A stretch of DNA of 64,000 nucleotides, taken from contig NZ_QGGP01000001.1 in the NCBI RefSeq assembly GCF_003148645.1, positions 434,001 to 498,000 on the forward strand. Reading direction: 5' to 3'. Source of the DNA: Xanthomarina spongicola. Lineage in GTDB: Bacteria > Bacteroidota > Bacteroidia > Flavobacteriales > Flavobacteriaceae. The first letter of the stretch is position 1. Every line of letters starts with the position of its first letter. The notes under the pieces are model-generated. The model did no database searches. It was not told where the DNA came from and saw only the letters and a list, made by a program, of their open reading frames with translations. A program made the position numbers and the translations under genes. Below, piece by piece: positions 23,993-33,843 of this stretch.

Positions 23993-25659
23993 TCGTTTAA
24001 TTTCCTTTTAATCTTTTTAATATACAAATCTATCTTTTCTTTACTAGGAACTGTTGTAATTTCCTTAGTTTTTGCTTTTTCAAATGCATTTAGAGCTGCT
24101 TTGTAATATTTTTTTTCGTAATAATATTTTCCTATTAAATAATAAGCTTGCCAATAATCTGGATTGGTTTTTTGTAATTCGGTTAGCATGATTGGAACAA
24201 TATGGTCATCATTACTAATAGCTTTTTCAACTTGTCTACTAAGTATGCGATATTTTTCGTAATCTAAATAAGCATTTGTGTATTGAAAAGGGTCTTCTTC
24301 TATAGTAAGCAATTTGTTATTTAAAGGTTTTGCCTGTAAATTATTAGGTGCTTCACTAAATACAGTATTTAAATTATAAGCTACAAATTCTCCTAACTGA
24401 TATGGGTTTGAAGAAACCCAAACCAAACGCTCTTCAGGTTTAAAAACAATGCCATGATGCGCCAAAAGCTGATTCAAAGCTTTTTCGTTACCATAGCCAA
24501 TGGTTTTATTATTCAAGCCTTCTTTATTTCGTAAGATATCTACAGCTATTTGCGGTGTTAGTTTTGGAGTCTCGTCTAAAAGTTCTTCCATACGTTCGTA
24601 ACGATATTGCGAATGACTTTCAGCTTTGTGTTTTATGTTTTTTTCATCTTCTGCATAAGCGTCACTTTGAAAATGATTAGAGCAAATTAACTGGTTGGAA
24701 TTTTCAACTTCATACACACCAAAATTCTTTGGAGATACTTCAATGGTAATGGCTCGATTGTCTTTAGCGCTACCAATAAAGATAGATTCCGACACAAAAA
24801 CTTGACGTTTTTCGGCAATTTCTATGGCTTCTTCAATATTAGAAGCATACTGTAAAATTTCTCGAGTAAGAATAGAAATAGGTGTTTTTGCCACCCAAGG
24901 AATACTCGATTTTCCAGCGTTAATAGTAACTGTTAAACCTTGATCGTTCATTCCTGAAACAACTCCTAACATGCCAGCCCAAGTAACAGACATAAAATTG
25001 TAACCGTTTGTTGGTTTTACAAAAGCAATAATTTTGTCTTTTGAAAAATCGTCTCCAGCATAAAAATCAAAATTTCTACCAATAATTAAATCGCCATCTT
25101 CGGTTTTATTTCCCCAAGCAGCAAAAGATGAACAGCCAACAAGCATAAGGTCTTGAAGCGCATGGCCAATATCGTGAGCACTATGGAAATAAAGAATTCT
25201 TAAATAATCGTCTGCCACATAATCATAGTCATCTCCTGCATATTTAGAAACGCCTAAAATTTCAGCTTTGTATTCTTCAGGAATATGTAAATACATTTTA
25301 CGGTTGTACCAAGCTAGAAGTTTTCGTAATAATTTTTGTTTTGATTTTGAAGGAACCAATTCATCAACCTTACTTAAAAAAGCATGTTCTTGTTTTTCAA
25401 AAAGTTCTTGAGTTAAACTACCAGTGTTTAATCCAATTTGATAAGGATCTCCAGTTACAAATAATTCCCATTGACCAGAAGAATTTTTAGTTAGATAACC
25501 ATTACCTGTTGTAAATGATGTATCTGATATTTTAGTGCGTTTGGGTAAAGCATCGTGATACATACTAACATCTGGAACATCTTTCAAGGAGATAGAAACA
25601 CCACAAGACACCAAGCTTAGTAGTAAGAACAATGATAATATGTAGGTTGCTAATCTCAT
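23989..25659 (-). CDS. C45-family autoproteolytic acyltransferase/hydrolase lipoprotein
   Basis: 556 residues, signal with lipobox LLSLVSC (Cys19). The N-terminal-nucleophile domain has the C45-type context MLVGCSSFAAWG (Cys176 as likely nucleophile after self-cleavage), followed by GDLIIGRNFDFYAGDDFSKDK and later WAGMLGVVSGMNDQGLTV, as in acyl-CoA:6-aminopenicillanate acyltransferase relatives. A TPR-like tail occupies about the last 90 residues (YWQAYYLIGKYYYEKKYYKAALNAFEKAK). The family forms or cleaves amide and ester bonds. An exported member in a pigment locus might act on the flexirubin ester or its carrier; that is inference. It overlaps both neighbours by 4 bp. Confidence 0.8.
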   Translation of the reverse strand: MRLATYILSLFLLLSLVSCGVSISLKDVPDVSMYHDALPKRTKISDTSFTTGNGYLTKNSSGQWELFVTGDPYQIGLNTGSLTQELFEKQEHAFLSKVDELVPSKSKQKLLRKLLAWYNRKMYLHIPEEYKAEILGVSKYAGDDYDYVADDYLRILYFHSAHDIGHALQDLMLVGCSSFAAWGNKTEDGDLIIGRNFDFYAGDDFSKDKIIAFVKPTNGYNFMSVTWAGMLGVVSGMNDQGLTVTINAGKSSIPWVAKTPISILTREILQYASNIEEAIEIAEKRQVFVSESIFIGSAKDNRAITIEVSPKNFGVYEVENSNQLICSNHFQSDAYAEDEKNIKHKAESHSQYRYERMEELLDETPKLTPQIAVDILRNKEGLNNKTIGYGNEKALNQLLAHHGIVFKPEERLVWVSSNPYQLGEFVAYNLNTVFSEAPNNLQAKPLNNKLLTIEEDPFQYTNAYLDYEKYRILSRQVEKAISNDDHIVPIMLTELQKTNPDYWQAYYLIGKYYYEKKYYKAALNAFEKAKTKEITTVPSKEKIDLYIKKIKRKLNE

Positions 25660-27230
25660 GCTTTTTTTGATTTTGATGGTTTGTTAGCAGCAATAATTTT
25701 ATCCAATAAATACTCCTGACCTAAAATTTCCGAGCAAGTTACAACTGCTCCAATAGTAACCCCTAAAATACCATGCATGTTTAAACATTGTCCTGTAAAT
25801 AACAGATTTTCAATTTTGGTTTTAGGAGAAATAAACGATTGCATAGATTTATTTACATCTTTAGCATAACCATACATGGAACCACGATTTGTTGCAATAT
25901 AATCTCTATAAGATAGAGGAGATGAGGTATAAGTTTCTTGAATACAATCTCTAATATTGGGAAATTTTTTCTCTAGTTCTATAATGATTTTTTCGGCTTT
26001 TTCTTTTTTAAACTCTTCGTAAGTCTGACCTCTTTCGTTTTTATTAGCTACTGTATTAAAAGTATTCTCCCAAGGTTCAACTTCTTCATAACGCATATAA
26101 GTCATTATGGTAATATTATCTCCATATTCATCGTTGTTTTTCTTGATTCCCATGGATAACATATAATTTTCAGGCCAGCTTTCTTGTGTATATTGTTGCC
26201 CATTCCAAACGGCATCAACCGATTTAAAATGGTAATAATTTTTGTTTAAATATTTAAAACAACCAGGTTTTAAAACAATATATAAACTAAAAGCTGCAAT
26301 GGTACTTTCTATATTTTCAATTCTGTTGATGTAGGATTTTCGTAATTTCCCATCATCAATTAGTTTTAGAGTGAGTTTTGGATCTATATTCGAAATAAAT
26401 AAATCGCCTTTAATTTCATTGCCATTTTCACAAATAACGGAACTTATTTTGTCTTCTTCAAACTCAAATTTTATGGCTTCATGATATTTGTATACTTCTC
26501 CACCAGCCTCCAAAAGTCTTCGGATTAATAATTTAGTAATTTGGCTACCTCCATTTAAACATCGATACGCACTTTGAATGTATGAGTTTACTGATAAAGA
26601 ATGAACATAAAATGGTGTTTTATAACCATCTCCAGCATACAAAAAATTAGTTCCAGCTAAGACAGCTTGTAAGCGTTTGTTATCTGTAATAGATTCTAGA
26701 AATGTTCTAATTTGTAATTTAAAAACACCATCTGCATAAGGTCTTCCAAGTTTTAATCTGTATAGTGGAAACTTGTCGCATGTTTCTTTTATTTTATCGC
26801 AATATGCTTGAATAGCTGATTCTTCTTCAGGGAAATCTTTAATTAAGTTCTTGATGAATTTTTCGTAACCTTGAGCATATTTGTATTCTACTTCATCGTC
26901 GTCAAACGTAATAGCATCAAAGCCATCTTCATCCATTTTTTTAAGAGCAAGCTCATCCATAATACCCAAAAAATTGAAGTATTGATAAAGATTTTGTCCT
27001 TTGTCCAAACTCCCAACATAATGGACTCCAGTGTCGAATATGGATTTGTCTCTTACAAAAGTTTGAAGGTTGCCACCATACTGTTGGTTCTTCTCCAAGA
27101 CACAAACACTGTAACCTTCTTTGGCAAGTATAACTGCTGAAACAAGTCCTCCCAAACCACTACCAACTATAACAATATCGTAATGTGACTTTGGTTTCAA
27201 ATGGTATGTGTTTTTGTTAATATGATACAA
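25656..27230 (-). CDS. CrtI-like FAD-dependent desaturase/isomerase
   Basis: 524 residues. The N-terminal dinucleotide fold is DIVIVGSGLGGLVSAVILAKEGYSVCVLEKN, and the C-terminal FAD segment is LLFTGQCLNMHGILGVTIGAVVT. In overall layout it belongs with phytoene desaturases, carotene isomerases and retinol saturases. No phytoene synthase or other carotenoid gene is in the window, so it probably acts on the polyene chain of the flexirubin-type pigment (desaturation or isomerisation). The ATG lies 34 bp inside the 3' end of the MMPL gene, so translation is coupled. It overlaps the C45 gene by 4 bp. Confidence 0.82.
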   Translation of the reverse strand: MYHINKNTYHLKPKSHYDIVIVGSGLGGLVSAVILAKEGYSVCVLEKNQQYGGNLQTFVRDKSIFDTGVHYVGSLDKGQNLYQYFNFLGIMDELALKKMDEDGFDAITFDDDEVEYKYAQGYEKFIKNLIKDFPEEESAIQAYCDKIKETCDKFPLYRLKLGRPYADGVFKLQIRTFLESITDNKRLQAVLAGTNFLYAGDGYKTPFYVHSLSVNSYIQSAYRCLNGGSQITKLLIRRLLEAGGEVYKYHEAIKFEFEEDKISSVICENGNEIKGDLFISNIDPKLTLKLIDDGKLRKSYINRIENIESTIAAFSLYIVLKPGCFKYLNKNYYHFKSVDAVWNGQQYTQESWPENYMLSMGIKKNNDEYGDNITIMTYMRYEEVEPWENTFNTVANKNERGQTYEEFKKEKAEKIIIELEKKFPNIRDCIQETYTSSPLSYRDYIATNRGSMYGYAKDVNKSMQSFISPKTKIENLLFTGQCLNMHGILGVTIGAVVTCSEILGQEYLLDKIIAANKPSKSKKA

Positions 27231-30200
27231 TTATCTTTTTGTTGAACTACTTTAAAAGACTGTTTTTTAAATCCTTCAGAATATAATTCAGAATCTGAAT
27301 GTAATAAGATAATTTTTGTAAGCCCATTTAAAATTGTAGTTTCCAATTGCTTATTTGTTAAATTGATTGCGTCTAAAATAAGAACGTTAGCATTATTATT
27401 TAGAGTATCTTCAATTGTATCTAAAACTGAAATCTTATAATGATTATTGCTTATATAACTGTTTTTAACGATGTTGCTCACAGATTTGTTTTCAAAATTG
27501 GTATATATCTTTCTATCTGGTCTATCTAAAGCCAATAAGAAATCTAATTGTCCACAAGTTTTAGAAATATGCAGAATGCTATCTTTTTCTCCAACCGAAT
27601 CCATGATGGTTTTGTAAGCTGTTCTATTAGTTTTTAAATCTAATTTCACCTGTTTATATAATGCATCTCCTTTATAACGAAACTCTTCTAAAACTACTTT
27701 GTGGAAATAGATATCATCTTCAATTTCCTGTCTAAAAGCATTAAATTGTTCTTTAAAGTATGCGCTTGTTTTTTTAGTAGTATCTCTAGTTGTTCCTAAA
27801 AATATATCATCTTCAAATGGTATTCTATCTAGTATTTTTACTGTAATGGCACCACTTTTTATAACGAAATTTCCTTTAGGTAGCACTTCGGAATTTCCAT
27901 GAATCATTACTGGAACAATGTCTAATTTAAATTGTTCAGCTAAAAAGAAAGCACCTTTATGGAAGCGTTTCATTTTATTGGTGTAAGAACGTGTGCCTTC
28001 AGGAAACGCCATTAAACTGTAACCTTGATCGACCTTCTTTTGTAAATGGTCAACTCCTTTTTCAATACCACTTGACACAGGATAAAAACCTGCAAGTTTT
28101 ACTGCTTTTCCAAAAAATGGGGAGTTGTAAACCCAATCGTTTACCAAAAAAATAATTTTGGGATGCAACATGCCAATAGCCAAAATATCTAAAAATGATG
28201 TATGATTGGCTATAATCATGGCTTGTTTTTCAAATGTTTCGTTTGAATTGTTTATCACTTTTGTTTTAAAGAACGGATAAGAATCTAAAACCGATTTCAT
28301 GAATTTCGACATGATTTTATGAAACCAATTCATTTTAATTTTCATACTAATTGGTACCACTTTCATAAAAGCAATTCCAAGTAATGATAAAAATAAACCA
28401 CCTAAACCATAATAAGTAAAAGAGATGGAAGAATGAATAAACATGAGTATTGGCGAAGGTCTGCTATTTTTACTTCCAATAAAAAATCCAAATAAAAGTG
28501 GTTGGATAGTAAACGAAATAAGCATTGCAGATAAAATACCAATTAGCGACACCATGGAAATACTATGTAAAGCTGGATGCTTAGCGAAAACAAGCACACC
28601 AACTCCCAAAATAGTAGTAATAACTGAAAGTAAAATAGAGGTTTTATGGGTAGGTAAGGAGCTTTCCCCAGTTCTTAATTCATTGAGCAAACCGTTAGTT
28701 ATAAAAATACTATAATCGATACCTAAACCAAAAATAAAAGTTGTAATAATAATGTTGAAAATATTAAATTGAATATCCAACAAGCCCATAATTCCAATAG
28801 TTAAAAACCAAGTTAAAGCAATAGGAAGAAGCGTAACCAAGGTCAAAGAAAAACTGCGATAAAATAGTAACAGAAGCAGTAAAACAACTATAAATGAATA
28901 ACCTACCAAACTATTGAAATCGGTTTTAAGGTTGCCCAAAAAGGTTTCATTCATTTGTTTTCTATCGATAACTAAAGTTTTCGAGTTGTTTTCAAATTTA
29001 TGAAACAAGTTTTCTGCTTGTTCGTCTTTTAACTTTACTAAGGTTGTTATGGTTGTGAAACCTTCTTTTGAAGCAATGTAATCGTCAACCGAAATGGTTT
29101 TGAAAGCTTTAAAATCTTCTATACTTAATGTGGCGAAATCTGAATCTAAATGTTTGTAAAATTGCTGAAAACTATTAGGCTTGAATCCTAACTTAGAGCC
29201 ACTATCAATTAGGTTTTCTTTAGTATTTAGTTTGGTTTCTTCAGACCAAAAATTATTCCAAGTGGCAAGCTGTATTTCTTGTATTTGGTTAGATTTTATT
29301 AAAGCACTTATAGAACTAAAACCAATGACACTATCTTTCTCCTTTAAATTTTTTAAGGTCGAAAAAATACTGTCGTTTGCCAGAAGTACTTCATCTTTAT
29401 TTGTTCCGTAGGCAGCAATATAAACAGATTTGGAATTAATATTGGTTAAAGCATCTAATCGGTCTTGAGCTTCACGAAGATTGGTTGGTTCAAAGTTTAA
29501 ATTAGCTAAGTCGTTATTAAAAGTTACTTTGTTATAGGTGAAATAACTCATAAAAAACAGTAACACCAATCCTATTAAAACCCATTTGTTTTTATGAAGT
29601 GGGTAAGATGCTACTTTATCAATAACAGTTGCCTTTTTTGTGGTTTTACTTTGTTCTTTATAAACTAGTGGAATAAAAATCAATGCAAAACACGAAGCAC
29701 CAAGCACACTAATAGCTGCAAAAAGCCCAAGGTCTTGAAGCGCTTGAGAGTCTAAAAACAGCAAACATAAAAAAGCCAAAGCTGTTGTTAAGCTACTCAT
29801 TAAAATTGGCTTGGTAATTTCTTGATACAGAGCTTTTATGTTGTTATTACTACGAATATGCGTTAAAATATGTAAGGCATAGTCTAAAGTGATACCTAGC
29901 AAAACAGAGCCAATACCTAAAGAAATTGCAGAAATTTTTGTTCGTATTAAAAATAATAAAGCTACTGCAAGTAAGGCACCAAAAGCAGTTGGTGTGAATA
30001 GAATTAGTGGCACACTTAGCTTTCTATAAAATACAATAAGAATTAATAGTAAGAATGTTATAGCAATACCAACGGTTAGTTGAATGTCTTTTTTTATTTG
30101 TTTAGCATTGGCTACTGCTACTAAAGCACCACCAAAATATTCGCTACTTACTTTGCCTTTAAACTCCTGATTTAGTTTTGAATTTAAACTGTAAAGTTGT

Positions 30201-30889
30201 TCTGCAAAAAGGGCATTTTCTGAAGTTTCACTAGAAGCGTGCGTTGGACTTATAAATAACAGAATATGTTTTTTGTCCTTGCTTAACAAAAAGCCATTTT
30301 GCATGGTAAACTCATTACCAAAACTTAATTGCTGTAACTTTTTTAAGGCTAAAAACGATAAACCTAATGGATCTCTTAAAATGGTTTCTTTGGCAACCAT
30401 TCCAGAAGGTGAAATCAAGGTTTTATAATTAGCTTTAGTAATAGCCTCTATGCTGTCTTTTTGAAGCTTATTTTGTATGGTAATATAATCGGATTCCTCT
30501 AAAAACTGAGGTAGATTATTATAGACAAAATCTAATGTATTTAGTATTTCTTCATCTTCAACTTTCCCTTGTATTTTAGTAAAATACTTGCTTGAAGAGT
30601 TGTTAATACTATCAATAAATTGTGAAGCGTATTGGGTTAAATTGTTGATGGAACCAGCAGATTCACGTTTAATATTTACAATTATTTTATCAGCAAAATT
30701 AACTGACTTAAGTACTTTTTGAGCATCAAGATTTTCTTCATTGATAGGAATTAGTTTCGTAATATCTTCTTCAAAAGTAATCTTTGAAGCTAAAAAACCT
30801 AAGCTAATAACAAGTAAAGCTAAAGCAAAAAAGCCTACAATTTTTTTTGAGGCCAAGTACGTATGTATGTTATAAAAAAAGTTAGTCAT
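27197..30889 (-). CDS. MMPL/RND-type exporter fused to a PlsC-like acyltransferase
   Basis: 1230 residues. The first 840 form two MMPL halves, each with one membrane helix, a periplasmic domain and five or six more helices (for example GIGSVLLGITLDYALHILTH and TFIFGLGIDYSIFIT, the RND-type charged helix 4 motif). A PlsC/LPLAT domain follows (about 875-1065) with NHTSFLD (H-x4-D, near 895) and FPEGTRSY (near 965). The last 150 residues form an extra alpha/beta domain without clear match (LHISKTCGQLDFLLALDRPD). MMPL exporters in aryl polyene loci are thought to move the polyene lipid; here the acyltransferase is physically joined to it. It overlaps the GT2 gene by 8 bp. Confidence 0.9.
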   Translation of the reverse strand: MTNFFYNIHTYLASKKIVGFFALALLVISLGFLASKITFEEDITKLIPINEENLDAQKVLKSVNFADKIIVNIKRESAGSINNLTQYASQFIDSINNSSSKYFTKIQGKVEDEEILNTLDFVYNNLPQFLEESDYITIQNKLQKDSIEAITKANYKTLISPSGMVAKETILRDPLGLSFLALKKLQQLSFGNEFTMQNGFLLSKDKKHILLFISPTHASSETSENALFAEQLYSLNSKLNQEFKGKVSSEYFGGALVAVANAKQIKKDIQLTVGIAITFLLLILIVFYRKLSVPLILFTPTAFGALLAVALLFLIRTKISAISLGIGSVLLGITLDYALHILTHIRSNNNIKALYQEITKPILMSSLTTALAFLCLLFLDSQALQDLGLFAAISVLGASCFALIFIPLVYKEQSKTTKKATVIDKVASYPLHKNKWVLIGLVLLFFMSYFTYNKVTFNNDLANLNFEPTNLREAQDRLDALTNINSKSVYIAAYGTNKDEVLLANDSIFSTLKNLKEKDSVIGFSSISALIKSNQIQEIQLATWNNFWSEETKLNTKENLIDSGSKLGFKPNSFQQFYKHLDSDFATLSIEDFKAFKTISVDDYIASKEGFTTITTLVKLKDEQAENLFHKFENNSKTLVIDRKQMNETFLGNLKTDFNSLVGYSFIVVLLLLLLFYRSFSLTLVTLLPIALTWFLTIGIMGLLDIQFNIFNIIITTFIFGLGIDYSIFITNGLLNELRTGESSLPTHKTSILLSVITTILGVGVLVFAKHPALHSISMVSLIGILSAMLISFTIQPLLFGFFIGSKNSRPSPILMFIHSSISFTYYGLGGLFLSLLGIAFMKVVPISMKIKMNWFHKIMSKFMKSVLDSYPFFKTKVINNSNETFEKQAMIIANHTSFLDILAIGMLHPKIIFLVNDWVYNSPFFGKAVKLAGFYPVSSGIEKGVDHLQKKVDQGYSLMAFPEGTRSYTNKMKRFHKGAFFLAEQFKLDIVPVMIHGNSEVLPKGNFVIKSGAITVKILDRIPFEDDIFLGTTRDTTKKTSAYFKEQFNAFRQEIEDDIYFHKVVLEEFRYKGDALYKQVKLDLKTNRTAYKTIMDSVGEKDSILHISKTCGQLDFLLALDRPDRKIYTNFENKSVSNIVKNSYISNNHYKISVLDTIEDTLNNNANVLILDAINLTNKQLETTILNGLTKIILLHSDSELYSEGFKKQSFKVVQQKDNCIILTKTHTI

Positions 30890-32078
30890 TCTTTACTGCC
30901 ATGTTCTTCTTATTGGAAAAGCTGAAGAAAATGTATCCTATAAATCCAAAAACAAAAGCTCCAATACTTGCTAAGGTAAAACTTCCAACAAGATACGTTT
31001 TTAGATGTTTAAATGCCTCAAAATTAGCTATCATTTCTTCAATAGAATAAGAGATTTTTTCACCCAAAATCCATTGACCTAATTCTAAACTTGCAAAAAT
31101 GATAAATGGAATAAAAGGAGGTAAGCTTACGTTTGAAAACGCAAAGGATATGGCTTTGTTTAGTTTTAGAAAAATAGCAAGTGTTAAGACTAAAAAAGTA
31201 TGAAATCCCCAAAGAGGAGAAAAACCTATAAAAGTTCCTAAGGCAATAGAAAGGGCTTTCTTTTTTGGAGAATCGTTGCTGCCTAAGAGATCTTCAACAA
31301 AGAATTTTTTAAGACCTTTTTTTTTAATGTTCCTAAAAAGTCGTCTTGGGAAATAATAGATACCAGTTAAAAAAACCAACCAGGTATTTAAGATGCTAAT
31401 TCTTGTAAAATCTTTAAAAGGTCTAAAATGCGATACACGTTCAGACTCATCATAAAGTACTTGAATAGGGATATTTTTAACTTCTACATCTTTCCAAGCC
31501 GATTTCACAATGACTTCTATTTCAAATTCGAATTTGGTGGTGTAAAATTTCAGGTTTTTAATTACGTTTAAAGGATACAATCTAAATCCAGATTGTGTGT
31601 CTTTTAGCTTGATACCAGTTTCTATCCAAAACCAAAAGTTTGAAAACTTGTTACCAAAACTACTTTTTCCTGGAACACTTTCGTGATTCATATTTCTGGC
31701 TCCAATAATCAGCAAGTCTTTTCCCTTATTTTGCTCCAGTTCGTTTATGAAATTTGGAATATCGCTTGGAAAATGCTGTCCATCAGAATCTATAGTAATT
31801 GCAAAGTCATATTCTAAAGAAATTGCCTGTTTAAACCCTTTTCTTAAGGCCATACCTTTGCCTTTGTTTTTAGGAAAATGTATTTGATTAATGTTTTGGT
31901 AGTTCTTTAATATGGAAGTTGTAGTATCTGTAGAGCCATCGTTAACAATCAAAATGTTATTTGTTAATTCCAGAACACCATCTATAACTCGTTTTAGTGT
32001 ATGTTGATTGTTGTATGTTGGAATAATAACACATACGTTTAAATCGGTAATTTTTTGTTTAATAAGCTCTATATTCAC
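30882..32078 (-). CDS. Glycosyltransferase family 2 protein with DUF2062 domain
   Basis: 398 residues. The GT2 domain (about 10-245) has CVIIPTYNNQHTLKRVIDG, the DxD-like DSDGQHFPSD, and GARN ... SGFRLYP, as in polyprenyl-phosphate mannose synthases. The C-terminal part (about 250-390) is a DUF2062-type membrane module (GTFIGFSPLWGFHTFLVLTLA). This fusion is a regular member of aryl polyene and flexirubin loci, where it could glycosylate or anchor the pigment lipid, though its product is not known to me. It lies between the MMPL gene (8-bp overlap) and a pair of small secreted proteins. Confidence 0.88.
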   Translation of the reverse strand: MNIELIKQKITDLNVCVIIPTYNNQHTLKRVIDGVLELTNNILIVNDGSTDTTTSILKNYQNINQIHFPKNKGKGMALRKGFKQAISLEYDFAITIDSDGQHFPSDIPNFINELEQNKGKDLLIIGARNMNHESVPGKSSFGNKFSNFWFWIETGIKLKDTQSGFRLYPLNVIKNLKFYTTKFEFEIEVIVKSAWKDVEVKNIPIQVLYDESERVSHFRPFKDFTRISILNTWLVFLTGIYYFPRRLFRNIKKKGLKKFFVEDLLGSNDSPKKKALSIALGTFIGFSPLWGFHTFLVLTLAIFLKLNKAISFAFSNVSLPPFIPFIIFASLELGQWILGEKISYSIEEMIANFEAFKHLKTYLVGSFTLASIGAFVFGFIGYIFFSFSNKKNMAVKND

Positions 32079-32158
32079 TTCAATGAAGCCTTATTTTGTT
32101 ATTGTTCCGAAATTACTGATTTTTCTTCTTATTTAAAGCGATAGATTAAATAATTAGA

Positions 32159-32614
32159 TTAAAATTTTTGACCAGGTTTTTTCTTTTTCTTTATAAGAAG
32201 TTCGTTGTAACGTTTTAAAGCATTTAATATAGAATCTGCCATATCATGCCCATCAACTCTCATGATTAATTTGTGTTTATCCCACTTATTCTTTTCTTTG
32301 TTTTTTAATATGGGAACAAATATGTTAATGTAAGCTATGTCATTTTTTCTTTTTGAAACTTTTTGAAATAGATATACATTTTCAAAATCGTATAAAAGGT
32401 TACTTCTCTCTCTAGTCTGATTTTTATTTAATATGATTAATCTTAAGTAGTCTCCTTCAAAAACGGCTTTATATGGTTCTTTAAATCCATCTTCTTCATA
32501 ACAATTCTCACTAATGTTTTTTATTATAAAAGCTTTTGTTTCTTCCAGAGAAGTTACATCTTGAGCAGATAACGAGAGGCTAAATAACAAGAAAACAATA
32601 ATTATTCTATTCAT
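32159..32614 (-). CDS. Secreted protein, shorter copy of a tandem pair (151 aa)
   Basis: A signal peptide (MNRIIIVFLLFSLSLSAQ) and a mature part of about 130 residues. It aligns along its whole mature length with the C-terminal two-thirds of the next gene upstream (ETKAFIIKNISENCYEEDG against ETQTFLIEYIGKYCYDDNG; YKAVFEGDYLRLIILNKNQ against YKAKFEGDYLRLIVMNKDQ; both end KKPGQKF). No known domain is recognised. The pair arose by duplication inside the locus. Role unknown. Confidence 0.78.
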   Translation of the reverse strand: MNRIIIVFLLFSLSLSAQDVTSLEETKAFIIKNISENCYEEDGFKEPYKAVFEGDYLRLIILNKNQTRERSNLLYDFENVYLFQKVSKRKNDIAYINIFVPILKNKEKNKWDKHKLIMRVDGHDMADSILNALKRYNELLIKKKKKPGQKF

Positions 32615-32668
32615 AGATTTTTGGTCTTAATTGGTTGGTTTTCTACTTACAATAAGAAGATTTAATAA

Positions 32669-33325
32669 TTAAAATTTTTGACCAGGTTTTTTTGTTTTCT
32701 GTTTAAGAAGATAGTTGTAATGTTTTAATGCGTTTACAATAGATTGAGCATTTTCATGGCCTTCAACACTCATTACCAATTTAAGCTTATCCCACTTATC
32801 TTTCTTTTCATTTGCTAAAAAAGGCACATAAAAATTTAAATAAGCAAGATTGTCGGCTCTTCTGTCTGGTCTTCTAAATGAATATACATTTTTGAAATTG
32901 AATAGATGATTACTCAATTCCTTAGATTGGTCTTTATTCATGACAATTAGCCTTAAATAGTCGCCTTCAAACTTTGCTTTGTATCTGTTTTTTAGATATC
33001 CATTATCATCATAACAGTATTTACCAATATATTCTATTAAAAATGTTTGAGTTTCTTCCATTGTAGCCTCGTCTTCATCATTATCTTCAGAAACAACGTC
33101 AAAAGTTTCAACGTCTCCATTTTCGAAAATAATTTTAGCTACCTCAGATTTCTCTATGTGATATGATGGTCCAGATAAATTATTAAATTTTTTATAGGAA
33201 ATGGTTTCAATATGAATTTCTTCAACTTTTGCAGAAATCTCTTCATTGTTTGATGTTACAATAACATCTTGAGCAGAAATTGAAAATGTAAATAGAAATA
33301 ATAATAGGATTGTAATTTTTTTCAT
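32669..33325 (-). CDS. Secreted protein, longer copy of a tandem pair (218 aa)
   Basis: A signal peptide (MKKITILLLFLFTFSISAQ), an N-terminal part of about 70 residues absent from its neighbour (VIVTSNNEEISAKVEEIHIE ... YHIEKSEVAKIIFENGDVETF, a small beta fold common in Bacteroidota secreted proteins), an acidic linker (SEDNDEDEAT), and the domain shared with the 151-residue protein. No catalytic motif is visible. It may be a passenger in the pigment cluster rather than a biosynthetic part. Confidence 0.78.
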   Translation of the reverse strand: MKKITILLLFLFTFSISAQDVIVTSNNEEISAKVEEIHIETISYKKFNNLSGPSYHIEKSEVAKIIFENGDVETFDVVSEDNDEDEATMEETQTFLIEYIGKYCYDDNGYLKNRYKAKFEGDYLRLIVMNKDQSKELSNHLFNFKNVYSFRRPDRRADNLAYLNFYVPFLANEKKDKWDKLKLVMSVEGHENAQSIVNALKHYNYLLKQKTKKPGQKF

Positions 33326-33337
33326 GGTTTAATCTAG

Positions 33338-33835
33338 TTATTGTTTACTAATAGTTAGTTTTTCTTCATCTGTAAAGACTTTAGATTGCAAAATATAGTC
33401 TTTAACATGTTTTTTTAAATCTGTAGACGAAATATTATTGTATTGTTTTAATAAAAAGAGTTTGTCTTCGTTAATGTTGTCTTTATACTTTAGAATTTTT
33501 GGAGAGTTTTCTTGAATTCCAATTCTAACAAATCTAGGTTCAATAGCATTTGGTTCTTTCTCTATTGCAAATTCTATGTATGATACTCCATTAAAAAACC
33601 CTTCTTTTTTATCTTTAATGGTTTCGGCATATTTTCCTTTTAATGCAATGGAAGCTCCTTTATAGGCTACTAATGCTACAGTACTATTTTTTGTAACACC
33701 TTCAAGCATTTTGTTAAAAGCTTCTACTTTTGTTTTATCGTGAGCAGCTTCTTTATAGGCAGCACGTACTTCACTTAATTCTAGAGATAGAATAAATAAG
33801 CAAAAAGTTGAAATAAAAGCTATTAAGAATTTCAC
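33338..33835 (-). CDS. Exported protein of unknown function in pigment locus (165 aa)
   Basis: A signal peptide (MKFLIAFISTFCLFILSLE), then a helical mature part: VRAAYKEAAHDKTKVEAFNKML, VALVAYKGASIALKGKYAETI, YIEFAIEKEPNAIEPRFVRIGIQENSPKIL. The spacing of the small and aromatic residues recalls one or two TPR-like helical pairs. No family name can be given with confidence. Eight bases separate it from the hotdog dehydratase gene, and it belongs to the same minus-strand operon, so a periplasmic helper for the pigment is possible. Confidence 0.7.
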   Translation of the reverse strand: MKFLIAFISTFCLFILSLELSEVRAAYKEAAHDKTKVEAFNKMLEGVTKNSTVALVAYKGASIALKGKYAETIKDKKEGFFNGVSYIEFAIEKEPNAIEPRFVRIGIQENSPKILKYKDNINEDKLFLLKQYNNISSTDLKKHVKDYILQSKVFTDEEKLTISKQ

Positions 33836-33843
33836 GATTAGGT

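Noticed and set aside
25656-27230. Carotenoid desaturase as part of a carotenoid cluster
   Set aside because: No phytoene synthase, cyclase or hydroxylase is present; the gene is embedded in flexirubin genes with overlaps on both sides.
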